In this document: positions 23,855-36,302 of the stretch, piece after piece | Layout of the letters: the number at the start of each line of letters is the position of its first letter | Numbering within the stretch: position 1 is the first letter of the stretch | Assembly: GCA_013399115.1 (NCBI GenBank) | Contig: VXAA01001244.1 | Location: 1,603,476-1,667,475, forward strand | Source of the DNA: Anseranas semipalmata | Lineage: Eukaryota > Chordata > Aves > Anseriformes > Anseranatidae | Direction: 5' to 3' | Length of the DNA: 64,000 bases | Program-made: the position numbers and the translations under genes | The notes under the pieces: generated by a model | What the model was told of the DNA's origin: nothing | Databases searched by the model: none | What the model saw: the letters and a program-made list of their open reading frames with translations, nothing else

Positions 23855-26408
23855 TTTATTCTAACACTCTTTTGAGAGGAAACAGTCATTAAGAAAATAT
23901 AAGAACATTAGGACAATCCCTTGAACATACTGAAGCTGAGGGAGGCCAATACTTCTTCTACAGTATTGACAAGACAATCAGCACAGGTGACAAAACTGTT
24001 TGAACTGGTAGCAGTAGTGCATTTTCAACCTAAAGATCAAGCAGTAGCTTAATTTCAAATCCCAGTATTGCAAAACTAAGAGCTAAGGCTTGTGACTCAC
24101 TGGTCACAACTACTTAAGAATAAATTTACATAAATTAAAGGGTAGGCTGTTCAGGATTCTTTTTAATAGGCATAAGCATGCTATGAGTCGAGTTCCTTAA
24201 GTGCAAAATAATAGTTCATTTGTTTCATACAAATGTTAGAATACAAGATCTAACACTGAGGGTTTTCCACTTTTAACAAAAAAGTGAGAAAAAAAGCATT
24301 CAATATTTACTTTGTATCTGAGCTTCTCTGCTTTTTGTGGTTGTCTCTAATGCCCATGCTACCTTAATGATATACACCTGAAGGCTTTTTGTTAAAAAGA
24401 AACTATGTAGATTTCTTCACAGTTACAAGGTGGCATTAAGACATCTGATAAAAAGCACCTTCAGGTTTTTCTGGGTGACAGACTTCAGTTTTGGTAGACT
24501 TCAAGGTAGGTCCTGTACAGAATTTTCCCACATAATTTTGTGGTTCTGCTATTCCAGCTGTTATAAAGTCCCAAAACAGAAGCAGCAGAACTAAAGAACC
24601 ATTAGGGGAAAAAACAACTCCCCCCACGCCACCCAAGAAAGAAAAGAAACACATTAATGGTCAAATGCAGAAAAAGCTGCAGAGCACTTACAGGCAAATG
24701 AAGGCAATTGTAGTATTTTTCTCAGAGGAAAAGAAAAAAAACAACACTCCCCTGTGTACAGAATTTAAACTGCAGAGTAAACATTTAAAGTAGAATTTTA
24801 CACCCCTGAAAATAGGAGATTATTCTGAAGTACTTTCATTTACTGACTGTAATACCTAGCCATTTTATACATAGATGCCACATTCCTTATCCACATTCTA
24901 AAATAGATTTTCTTAACGTATGATAAATAGCAAAAGGACAACCCTTTTTCAGACCAATATTGCTTGCACATAGTTATTGATGAGCTCTAACAATTTCAGA
25001 ATAGCAAACACCCAATTATTTAACAATATAAATATTGATTACTAAAGTTTTAATCATAAGTATAAAATCTCTATGTAAAACCACATATTACAGCCTATCT
25101 GTACAAAGGTCAGGAAAAAGGTTATTTTTTCTTACAACAAAGTGCTACTGCAGAATTGACTGATTTTTTTTCATGGACATTTCTGAAGAAATACAGATTG
25201 TTTGGCTCAGAGTATTTCCCTACAAAGAATCTAAATTCTTCTCAGAAGATTAAAAAGCAGTTAGTTTCAGGCTACTCAATGAAAAAAAAAATCTCAAGTT
25301 ACAGCCGTGCAACCAAACAAGTAGGCATATTTTAATTTTCTACAAACTGTGTCCTAGTTTTCACTATTACTTCAAAAGTTTCCATCTACGTTTAGTCTAC
25401 ACAGAGCACCATCAGACAGCACCCGTGCTACAGCTCAAGCAGTTTAAGAGCTTGGTGCTCCACCTGTGGTAACTGGCCATTTGAACATTTCTAGTCCATC
25501 AGGCTTTAACTAATCTGATTTTCTATCAAAAGGATCAGGAACTAATGGCCAGAGATCTCAGAAGAGAACCCCAACAGCTTCTTAAATGACTCCAGCTGTA
25601 AAGCAGCACTTATCTATGACCTCCTAGGAAGCCCCAATTTAAATATAGTAATCCTGTCCTCTTTTTCCTCCATCAGAGGCATGGGACGGAGTGAAAGGGG
25701 GAAAACTTATAAGGCAAGAGTCCAAAAGAGGTGCTTAACTCCCATGTGAGCTTTGAAATACCTCTTCCTTTATATTGTAAGGCTACCATGTCAGATTTTC
25801 CCAGATGTCCTTTTTTACATCTAGACACTTTCAAGTAGAAAGAAGAAAACTTGCCCATTTATTTGGGATTTCCAGGTATCAGACTGTCCAGAACAAGAGC
25901 AGTATGACAACCAGACATACCTGGAAGCCCAGAATGAGCACTGAGACCAACTACATGTTCAGTGTATCCCTGCGCAGAGACTAGCACATCCAAAATGTGT
26001 TGGCTTTACAGCACATGTGCTGCAGCCTGTGTTCCAGACATGAGGAGGACAAGTTGGAGTAAGAACAGAGCTGCCCAACACCTGGAACCTGCAAGACAAG
26101 TGGCCACTGTGGTAACACCTGGCACAGCCTGGACACACGAGCCCATGCTACATGTATATACACCCAGATTGTAATGTGAAATACGAGAGCCATATATACA
26201 AAGTTATAGCTGGGGAAAGATAATGACAGCAGGAATGTTCCCAAATATGCATCCAGGTCCAGCTCCAATATTCTGCATCATATCAAGGTAAATATGGCAT
26301 TCACTTTTACACCTTTAGTTTTCCCATACAAAAAAAAAATGGGTATTCCTATTAGTATGGCAAAGACAGTATTTTTGAATTGGTCCATAACACTGAAGTG
26401 CATCAAAA
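23855..26408 (-). terminator. DENND10: Probable DENND10 3'UTR region with candidate poly(A) signals
   Basis: The AT-rich DNA below the DENND10 stop has AATAAA on the minus strand (TTTATT on +) at 25858-25863, about 545 nt past the stop, and at 23855-23860, about 2.55 kb past it. Several ATTAAA variants lie between. No other exon was recognised. The true 3' end cannot be fixed without transcript data. Confidence 0.4.
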
Positions 26409-29400
26409 TCAGATTTTAAGCATTTGCTCAGCAGCTGCTAAATGAAAAAGAAAGTTTTCTGTAGCTGGTGGAAATCGCTTTTGTTTCAGGGCCTCAGAGT
26501 TAAGGGTTGGTTTTTCATTGCCATCAGAAACTTCAGTAAGTGAGGCTAAAGTAGCCAAGATTTCTTTTGTCTTCAGAGAAATATCCTTGAAGAACAGAGA
26601 AACAAGCAACCATGAATATAGTATTAGGTATTATAAGGTTTTAATACCTAAAAAACCATACCCCCGCCAAAAAAAAAGGAACAAAAAGAAAATAAGAAGT
26701 AAATAGTTAATTTTAAATAAAGACCCGATTCATTTTATTGCAAATTTGCAACAGCTCTTCAGTCTACTCTTGTGCAATGCTGAATAAAGTTGCAGCTGAG
26801 GGAACACAGCTGCTCCGCAGGCCTCTCTCACTGGCCTAACTGAGCTCTTTTGACTAAGCTGCTCAGTTGTGAAACGTGTAATAAACTATTTGATGTGAGA
26901 GGAAGTGAAAAAGCATCATTAAAAAATAAAACAAAAACCAGGCTTTTATAGCCAAGAAGCCATATCTCAGTAGGACTTTTTCAAAGGTATTGACAATACT
27001 ATTGACAAAGTATTGAGCAAAATACATGCTTTGTAGAATAAAACTGGGAAATCCATTTTACCAGAATTCTTCTATTCAATACAATTTCTGAAGTTTCTTC
27101 AGTAATGTGGTTACCCAAGAGATAATAAAAATCAAATAGGTCATCCTTAGAACTATATGACGAATAAAAATGCTCATTTATAAAAAGGTAGAGGGTACAA
27201 GACATGACTCTACAAGACATCAACTGATTCCCAGTGACAATCTTCCTCCTGGTCCCCCCACCCATGTGAGATTTTAATCGATAGAAGTAATTTAAGTAGA
27301 TTTAAAAATAAAAAATAATAAAAAATAATTAACCTTAATGACTTGACTGTCTGATTTATCTGGATCTTCTGCAGATTGAACAATTAGTTGTCCAATTTCT
27401 TTGTGAAGCTTTCCCATTGTCATTGCCTCTGAGTAAGAAAAAGAGTACAGATTCATGTAAAATGATCATTCCCATTTTATCAAGAAATGCATATGAATAG
27501 CAAGCCAAAACAAAGAGTCCTCTTCGTGACTGGCATTTGATATGTCTTTAAAGGCAGTAAACTGACATAGCAGCAGCCATACTGGCATGGGCCAGTGGTC
27601 TACCTCTAAAGCAGCCCTAAGCAAGGAACAGCAAGAAGACGAGCACATAAAAGCTTTTCTTTCACTTAGTCTCCAAGTATTTCATACAATGTTTTTCTAA
27701 AGATTCATGTGGTATCTCTGCATTCAGTAACCCTCAGCTGAATGTCTCTTCCATGTAATTGTTGAACATGAATGTTTTGAAATCTCAAGTGTACATTTAT
27801 TGGAAGTGGAAGTATGTCTGTCCAAGTTTCACCAGTCTTCCCACGTCTCAGCAAAACAGAAAGACGGAAACTTCCATATTGCCTTTTCAGAACCAGGACG
27901 GAACAAGGACCAAGACTCTTTGGCCTACATCAAGGTTCAGCAGTGACTGCCAACTCTGAAATAAACAGCCCCCAGATCCAAAACATAAAAAGCAACTGAC
28001 CTTTTACTACAGGGGATACAGTGATCTCACTGTCTGCCAAATTCACATACACATCATAGAGGTCTGGTCTACTGTTCACTTCGGAATCTGTAAATCCAGC
28101 AATGTAACCTGGAGAGCAGAATTTTGGCAAGATTATCAGGCAGGACTAAAATCTTCATTAACAAAAACAAAACCAAGATATTGTGGAAAATCACAGTCCT
28201 AAAGTCTGGTCCAAGAGTATTTGACCCAACACTCATTGGATCCAAGAGCTTGCTCTCTTGATATTATCAGTCATTCAATTAATATCTCCAGCAGAATTCT
28301 TTACTTCTGAGGAGCTTAAAAATCAGCTTCTAAAATTGCCTTGAACATGGATAAACCCCTAATACTACACGCAATACAAAAAGGTTATCAATTCAAAATT
28401 TTAAACACTCCTTCTACCACGCTACTTAAATTTTCATTTGCAAATGAAAAATCCACTAACTTCTTTAAAAAAATCTCCACCCAGGAGCCCCTTGTCACTA
28501 AGTCAGTATTAGATTAGAACAGAGGAATGAAAAGGGCAGGTTTTCTTATTTATAGCATGCCAGCTGAGCAAACTTAGAACAGCTTTTCTCTGTGGAAGAT
28601 GTTTAGTCAGTTGAAACAAGTGCTCTTGGTAATGCAGTACAAATACTGAAGATGAGCAGTCTTCTTGTACATGATGCTGTACATAGAAGCCTTGTACTTG
28701 TCACATTATGTCATGCTAACCTTTGCATAAGCGAAGGGCCTCTTCCTGCATTACATGTTAAGTACTACCCATACACAGCAATATCACACATGGAGATCAA
28801 ACTCCTATAGCTGGTAAAGTTTACCTGTGATTAGGAGCCAGAGACTTCACTGGCAGCATTCAGAATAAAAATTTGGAACTTCAGAGTTAGGAAATGAAAA
28901 AAAAAAAAGAAAATCCTAAAAATGAAGTTACTAGCTGTGTGTAAAAGTCTGAAAACAAATAGCTGATCTAAAGTGAGTTGCTTCTGTATAACACTGAGGC
29001 TTTCAATCCCCCTGATCACAACATCAAAAAAGTCTCAAAGCTCCTTTCCATCTGCAATTAGACTGACGAGGATCTAACCAGAAACACCAGATTAACTAGT
29101 TACCTTCTAACATATTGTTTAGTTATTTGCTTTTTCTAAAGAAAATTATGTGGTTTAACTTGGAACAATAGCATTAATAGCAAAATAACCACTTTTACCC
29201 CAAAGAGCACTGGTGCTGTAGTGTCTTGCAATAAAAAATAAAATTAAATTTTGTTTGTATTTTGATTAATAAGTCATCACTACCTGTGCAGGCTTTTAAG
29301 GCTTCCACTTCCTCTTCATTTAGATGTACATATGAATGAAGAATTGACCAGTCTTGTCGATGCCACACTAAAGCAGGCAAAGTCCTAGGGAAATGCAATT

Positions 29401-31265
29401 AGCACTTTACACACAGTAGATTTTTACCTGTGCTAATTAAAGTTTCACAATATGAAATACAAGTTATAAGGAAGAATTAATATGACTAGGTCTCACTAAG
29501 CATGTGTATACATGAACTACAAAGATTCCTGCTGTCAGTGCAAGCAGAACTTATCACTCACTCTACAGTTAAATTTCTCTCTGAGTTGATGCAGGGAGAT
29601 ATTCTCTAAGAGGGGTTTAGCAGGATTTCAATAAACACATTTAATAGTATGCTGATTTTTTTTTCCCCCAAATATGGGCACTTCTCTCAATGAGGGTTCA
29701 AGACTTGTTGGACTTTTGGGAGTATGTGGGGAGGGAGGGATTGACAAAGTTATGCTGTACCTGGTAAACTCCTGGATAGCTTCTATTCTAGGATGGTATA
29801 CCACAATTCTCTTCTTTAACATCAGTGCTGTATATAAGATAACTGTTTCCATTCCAAACTGAGATACTATATCTAAAAAAGAGGGAAAAATTATTTTATA
29901 GAAGATAAACATGCTGATTTTTTTTTTGAAGAAGCAGCTTAATAACAACACAGACAAGACGTCATACTATTTACTTAAAGAACACAAAAATTGGATTGTA
30001 ATTTACATTGTACAAAAGAAATCAGAATGGAGACTTCTGGTATTAGTTAACCTTTAATGGAACCAGCAAGGTAAGCCTTCCGAGCATCAAAGTCTTTGCT
30101 GAGGAAAGATCCATTTTCTTCGCTTTGGCAGATCCCCTTTGTAAGGACTGCAATGTAACTCTCCATCATTTTAACTGGACTTCCATGCTTCAGGTAGATT
30201 CTATGTGAAAAGAAAGAGTCTGTTTTTTGACTGTAGCCAGTACCAGCAGACATACAAAAAAAAAATCAAAAAATCAAGGTATGACAAATGGAATCTCTTT
30301 GCATTATCTGCTAGCATTATTATTTTGGATACCTGGTTGGGTTTCTAAATACTAAAATAGGAGTCTTTAGACATGCACACAAAATCTTGTCTTTTACGAT
30401 AAAAAACTACCTTCTATTTTTATTTGAGTGTCCTATTTTACAAAGCAACCAACATTCACCATAACAGACACATTATAAAACAAACAAGTAAGCAGGCATC
30501 CAGACTAAGGATTCCGTGCAGACTTAGAAGGTACCCGCTTTATGAAAAAAACAACTACTACAGAAACTTCTGTTATTACATGCAGACCATATGAATACTT
30601 CTTCATTTATTATTCAAGTACTGTTAGCCATTCTTCTGTACTCTTTGCTAAATGATGAAAGAAAAATGTAAACATATGCTTTTAATACTCACTAAAACAA
30701 AGAAAAAACATACTTTTAGCTGTCTTCCAGACAGCAGAAAGATAGACATCATAACCTATTTTACAGGTTACGGTACTTCAGGGATAGTGCTGAGCTCCCA
30801 ACTATCTGCTTTCCATTTTAGCCAGGTACAAAGCTATGTCACATTTGAAACTCATTTATCATTTTTGATTGAGGAATCCATCCTGGATTAGCTTATAAAT
30901 CAGCACCAAAGTGATCCACAGCCAACCTAAATATTTCTTATACTAGTGCAACAGAATGATCTCCGTTTCTCAACTCCCCTGAAGAACTGCCCAGCCGGAT
31001 GGTATTCCCAAGTCCGTGAAACAATAACCTCACAACTGCACCCCAGCAGCTGCCCAATCTCAGGGAATACTCTTGGTATCAAGAACTGGGACACAACTGA
31101 TTTGAAGGAAAAGCAGAGAAAGATGCAGAGGGAGATCAAGAGAATGAGGGCGTGGAAGAAAGTGAGGAAATGGTAGCAGGAAAAAATGGTAGCCTGGCTA
31201 GAAGAAGGGAGCCACGGGCCTGGAGAGACAGAGCACCCTTATTTTTCTAGAGGAAAAGCAAAAAA

Positions 31266-31323
<58 letters not shown>

Positions 31324-33769
31324 TAGTTTTTGTGCCTAGGTCAGAAGGGCCACAGGAATTGTCTGTAGCCAGGTGGTGTGGAGGGATGCAAGTTGTTCAC
31401 CATACACATGGTAACCTTTGACTACAGAGCACTGACCTCTTCCCAAATGTTCATACCTTTGAAAAACACATTCTCAAATAAAATTAGCGTGCGTTTGTGT
31501 GTATAGTCAGAAGACTGTTGCTAAAACATACTGGGCAGGTAACATTCTTCCAACACTTACTGCATGAGCTCACGATAACAAGTCCAAATCAATCACAAAT
31601 CTAGGGTTTATATAAACTGATTCAATTTGTAGGACTGAATTTCCAGCAGATTGTTAGACCAAATGTAAACACAACACCATGACATTACATCTTTCATCTT
31701 GGCAAGATCAGAACGCGTACACAGTCAGCACCCAAAGAAGGCTTTTATACAGACCTACAGAGTATCCTAGTGAAGGCTGCATATTTCTCTGGGTTGAAGT
31801 CTTTTGCTGTCAGAACAATGGAGAAGTGGGTCACCTGGGCAAGACACACACACAGAAAAACACACAGCTTGTTTAACGACCCCATAAGGACAGCGCTTGT
31901 TACATTATTGAACTTACTGCAGTACTCAGACAAGATGCTTCAATACAAAGAAAGTGAGCTGTAGCAGCACATCCAAGTTACTAACTGCAGAAAAGGTCTG
32001 CCTAATGGATTTCTGATGTGACTCACTTCCATCGAGTCACATCTAGTATATATTATCTTTTGCTTATTTTTGCTTAAACAAAAAGATAACAAGCAAAAAT
32101 TAATATACATGTTGCTTTCCTTTAATGTCATATGATCAGTTTAAGAGAAAGAAAAGCATTTTTCTTCCCCACAGTGGGCAACAAACTTCTAGAATTTATT
32201 GTCAGAGGAGGCTGTACAGGCAGACAGCATCAACGTGTTCAGAAAGAGACTGGAAAAAATTCAAGGGCAGCAGGCCCACAAACAGAAATACTCTTTAACT
32301 TCCTGAATTAAATGATCATGGGCTGGGAGAGCATGAGGCTAACAGTCTGCAGACAATGACCAATGTCACGTGTCCTCCTTAAATAGCATCTCCTACTGAG
32401 ACAGAACTGGATACATTTTTTTACACTTTCAAGCTTCATAAGAGATATGAGCTTGGACCAAGGAAAGGCAAGCCACATTCTGCTGTGGGTATGCAAAATT
32501 ACCACACTGTACTACTACTTAACAATGTAGGATAAAATACAAAAATTGTATAAACATAACAGAACTTAAGGATCTTTATAACAGGGAAGGTATAGAAGAT
32601 AAGAGAGTATATGCAGTCTTTCAGTCATCAATGCAGTGGAAAAGAAAGTACCTATACAATTCAACTCTTTGGAAAAAACATCTAGTTCCATATGAACAAG
32701 ATTTTGGACCACACAAAAGACCCAAAAAACCTTTTTTGATCAAGAAAAAAAAGTGTTGAACTTGAAATGCAAAATACCTAGACATAACGGTGTGAAATAG
32801 GATCTCCATTTTAATACTCATTCATTACCCAATTTGGATTCTGTGTATCTCAATCTCTCTGCAAACATACCCAATATGCAACTTGGTGAAAACCAAAACC
32901 CGGGGATCGGTTAGGCAGCTGGGTAAGAGTCACATCTGTGAGCACACAAAACCTCGAATCCCTTCCCTTCATCACAGCACATAATGGCAAAACACTCTTT
33001 ACAGTCATGCAAACAAATGCCAGAGGAAGCTCTGCAAAAGTCTTCCTTGCGCTCTGCTGAGAAACAAACAGGCCAAGTCCTACCTTTTTCAAGACTGGGG
33101 ATTCTTGAACTTCCACCGTTGTGATGTAGAACCATGATCTTTTGTACTGGCCAAATACAAACGTATGAAGCAATTTATTTTCATCCGTAAGGCAGCATTT
33201 TCGCAGCAACAGATTCCTCAGTTCAGCTGTTACGGACGGATAACACCAAACCCACAAAGCATCTCCACTGGTGTCTTTTTCTATGGTGGAAAGATGTTCA
33301 CTGTGAGAATGCCAAACAGCAGCAAGGAAGTAAATTGATTGGTTAATCAGACTTGTTTTCCTGGAATCAGATTAAAATTCCATCTTACGCTGACCCTAGA
33401 CACCCAGCTCACACGGCTTACGCTGTACGGCAGCACCCGTGCTGCAGGCTTATTTTTGTAAACGCTACCAAATACCCGCTCTCGTGGGGTCAAAACAGCC
33501 CGGGGAGCGGGCAGGCAGGCTCACAGCATAAGGCGCTGACAAACGCGTGCACATCGGCGATGCTTCCTGCTTCTCCCCGTTCCCGACCTCGTAACGGGAA
33601 CCTCGGAAGCCGTGAGCTCGACGAGCGCGGGCCGCCTTCCCCGCCCGACCCCCGCCGGCCTCCGGGGCCCGGCTTCCCCCGCGGGGAGTAGGCGCGGGGC
33701 CGGGCCCCGGGCGCGGCCCTTACCGATCAGCCCCACGCCCTGCAGCAGCTGCGTCTCCGGCTCTGCCAT
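26409..33769 (-). CDS. DENND10: DENN domain-containing protein 10 (FAM45A)
   Basis: Atypical DENN-domain protein of late endosomes, reported to act with Rab27 and to associate with the Commander/CCC endosomal recycling complex. Nine coding exons on the minus strand, in transcript order: 33769-33724, 33280-33084, 31834-31755, 30200-30052, 29872-29761, 29384-29284, 28108-28001, 27428-27334 and 26585-26409 (TGA at 26411-26409). Every border is GT-AG and phases join to 354 aa, against 357 recalled for human. It starts [15 protein letters not shown], continues with the VWCYPS and [16 protein letters not shown] blocks (exon 2), then [20 protein letters not shown] (exon 3), [20 protein letters not shown] (exon 4), [12 protein letters not shown] (exon 5), [11 protein letters not shown] (exon 6) and [17 protein letters not shown] (exon 7). 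It ends [21 protein letters not shown] minus one residue class change relative to human. No signal peptide or membrane segment is seen. It is divergent from EIF3A and convergent with SFXN4. Confidence 0.97.
31269..31318 (+). repeat. A50 homopolymer in DENND10 intron 3
   Basis: Fifty consecutive A bases on the + strand, just after aaaaaaagcaaaaaaagc-like purine-rich DNA. It could be a retroposon tail or a slippage-expanded tract. The roughly 300 bases upstream match no family I recognise, and the run length may be imprecise in an assembly. Confidence 0.95.
32165..32290 (+). mobile_element. Old CR1-type LINE 3'-region remnant (sense)
   Basis: The block tctagaatttattgtcagag, gaggctgtacaggcagacag, cagaaagagactggaaaaaa and ttcaagggcagcaggcccac resembles the conserved 3' region of old amniote CR1 elements ('gccacaggatgttgtggagg ... 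ttcaaaaagagattggacaa'). It is short, diverged and inside DENND10 intron 2. The match is from memory. Confidence 0.5.
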
Positions 33770-34025
33770 CTTCCGGCCCCGCGCCCCTCGCCGCCCTTCC
33801 GCCCGCCGCCGCCTCCACCGNGCCGGCCGCCATTTGCTGCGCGCTCGCCCCTGCCGGCGCAGGGAGCCGGCCGCTTCCCGGTTTATTTTTAAGCGCCGAC
33901 TGAAAAAAAGCCCCCCGTCCGTTCCTGTCTTTCGTCAGACACGGGATGCGATCTACGTGAAATGTAAAATGAGGCTGCGTTGCCCACAGGCTCTGCGTAC
34001 TTTGCTGCCCGCCACCTGTTGAAGT
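33480..34025 (-). promoter_or_regulatory. DENND10: DENND10 CpG island promoter with ETS/YY1-like sites
   Basis: CpG-rich DNA surrounds coding exon 1, with one unresolved base at 33821. On the minus strand the start codon lies in CCGGAAGATGGC (about 33777-33766), which combines an ETS-type CCGGAAG with a YY1-type AAGATGGC. A second YY1-like AAATGGCGGC lies about 60 bases upstream (33835-33826). Such motifs mark TATA-less housekeeping start sites. Factor binding is inferred from motif resemblance only. Confidence 0.6.
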
Positions 34026-35500
34026 TACCTACAGAAGCTACGCCCAGCAACACCTACTGCTGAGCAAAGCACAAAACGCAGCCTTGCAAATTACCAAGCA
34101 TTCATAAAGGCTTGCTTGTGCCTGAAAGACAGCCTGCTTACGGCAAGGAATATTCATAAAGTGTAGCAGCTACTCCTTAATAACTCCATGCAAGGACATG
34201 TTCATTTGAGAACAAAACCATCTTGTTTTATAGTTTGGATTAACAATTATACCTGAATACTGTATATGAAGGCCATAGTGCACAAACTTCACTGAAGGTG
34301 CAGAGCAGCAACAGATTAGGAAGAATTTGCCAAATATCCAAAATACCTGGGATAACTGCAGGAGTATCGGAAGCCACTAAGGAAAATGCGTAGCCCCGAC
34401 AGAGAGGCCAGGCCTGTCAAGATTCATGCCTGGCTACGGAAAACCCTAAAGGGTGTTAATAATGGCATAAAGTACATGCATTTAATGTACTTAGCTGCTG
34501 TGCAGAAAAAGACATGAGAAGCTGGACAGTAAAGGCTTCTTCTGATGAAGGATTATCTGAGTCAAGCCTGGAGGGCCTCCAGGAACTTCAGGGAGATTCA
34601 GAAAAGCAGAGTGAGCTCTTGAATAGCAAATACTGCTATTAAATAGAAACAGAAATAACCACATGGCAGCATATCTGCGGCCCACTGCTAGCGTGCAGGT
34701 TCCCCGCAGAGAAGGCTGTGAGGCCGTAGGGCAAGCACTGGCTACAGCGGCACAGACACAGGTGGACTTCAGGTGCCAGGAGGTGACCATTCACACCCAG
34801 GCGGCTCCCAATACTCATCTTACAGACTGGTAAATTAATTTCATGAACACAAGAAAAGGAGTTGTTCAGCACTATAAATAGCTTAATGAAGGCTCTACTG
34901 AATGTATAGCCGTGGCTTGAATCAGAAATATCTGGGCTGTAGAACACAGCAATACAACTGTATTAAAACACTTTCATATAAATCAATGGTGCGGCCTGAC
35001 AGAGAGCACTGTGTACAATACAGCCACCTGGTCTCAGAGATACCGAGGGCTCAAGGACATGGAGAAACTCTCAAGCGGAGAGAGACGGAAAAAAACAGAG
35101 CTGCTTCCTTTTCCTTGTTTTTACTCTCAAGCAATGCGGTGAAAAATGTTGAGCATTGAGGGACTGAGTTTCATGGATACACTGGTATCACTAAGACTTC
35201 CATAAAACAACTGTCTTTTTTTTTTTTCTTAGTTTTACCTATTTTTCTATTTAGCCATGAACTGTGTTTACAAGCCAACATTAGAAGTAAATTTTTAAAT
35301 GTGTTGTATAATAGCTATGAAACTCTCCGGTAGCTATGCAAGATGGTACCTGTGAATATTAGGCAAAAAAGCAAAACAACCAAAAAAGAACCCAAACCCA
35401 CACAAGTACACAGAAGGAAGCGCACTAAAAGAGAATTTTGGAAGTCCAGACTAGGCTGCCTTTAGCCATCATACATGGACTTACTCTCCACCTCCCTACA
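34026..35500. other. Spacer between the DENND10 and EIF3A promoters
   Basis: AT-rich DNA without any recognised exon, repeat or RNA. It separates two GC-rich islands, so the two divergent genes probably use separate core promoters rather than one compact bidirectional promoter. Confidence 0.5.
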
Positions 35501-35844
35501 TGTTTTTGGAAAACCGTGCTTAGAGGTGCTCAGGAAGCCGGGGGAGGCGGAGGGGCACACCGCACCCGTGGCGCTACCGCCGGCCCCGGTGCAGCGGTGG
35601 CGGCTCTGCCGGAGGACCGAAGCGCGCACCGCGCTAAGTGCCTGCAACGGGGACGCACCGGCAGCCATTTACCAATCCCAAATACCCCACTGGTCGGACA
35701 TTTAATTGCTGCTGTTCTACCGCTTTGTCGCTGCTATTACGGGACGTTTGGGTGCAATTCACCCGTTTTGGCGCTGCTCGGTTTCTCCAACCAAGCGGCC
35801 GCGTCCCCGCCCCGCCCCGCCCCGGCAGCGCCGCGCTCCCGCCC
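35500..35844 (+). promoter_or_regulatory. EIF3A: EIF3A upstream promoter (left flank of assembly gap)
   Basis: CpG content rises from about 35520. A CCAAT box is at 35672-35676, and a run of overlapping GC boxes (ccccgccccgccccgcccc) lies at about 35806-35824, immediately before the gap. This matches a strong Sp1-type housekeeping promoter. The transcription start and coding exon 1 are not visible here. Confidence 0.65.
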
Positions 35845-36302
35845 NNNNNNNNNNNNNNNNNNNNNNNNNNNNNNNNNNNNNNNNNNNNNNNNNNNNNNNN
35901 NNNNNNNNNNNNNNNNNNNNNNNNNNNNNNNNNNNNNNNNNNNNNNNNNNNNNNNNNNNNNNNNNNNNNNNNNNNNNNNNNNNNNNNNNNNNNNNNNNNN
36001 NNNNNNNNNNNNNNNNNNNNNNNNNNNNNNNNNNNNNNNNNNNNNNNNNNNNNNNNNNNNNNNNNNNNNNNNNNNNNNNNNNNNNNNNNNNNNNNNNNNN
36101 NNNNNNNNNNNNNNNNNNNNNNNNNNNNNNNNNNNNNNNNNNNNNNNNNNNNNNNNNNNNNNNNNNNNNNNNNNNNNNNNNNNNNNNNNNNNNNNNNNNN
36201 NNNNNNNNNNNNNNNNNNNNNNNNNNNNNNNNNNNNNNNNNNNNNNNNNNNNNNNNNNNNNNNNNNNNNNNNNNNNNNNNNNNNNNNNNNNNNNNNNNNN
36301 NN
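35845..36302. other. EIF3A: Assembly gap (458 Ns) probably holding EIF3A exon 1
   Basis: An unbroken run of N. Both flanks are extremely CpG-rich, and the first EIF3A exon that can be read (39938) starts with the last two bases of a split codon at the point corresponding to human residue 17-18. The missing first exon should encode about 17 residues plus a 5'UTR. The nominal gap length may not be the true length. Confidence 0.9.
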
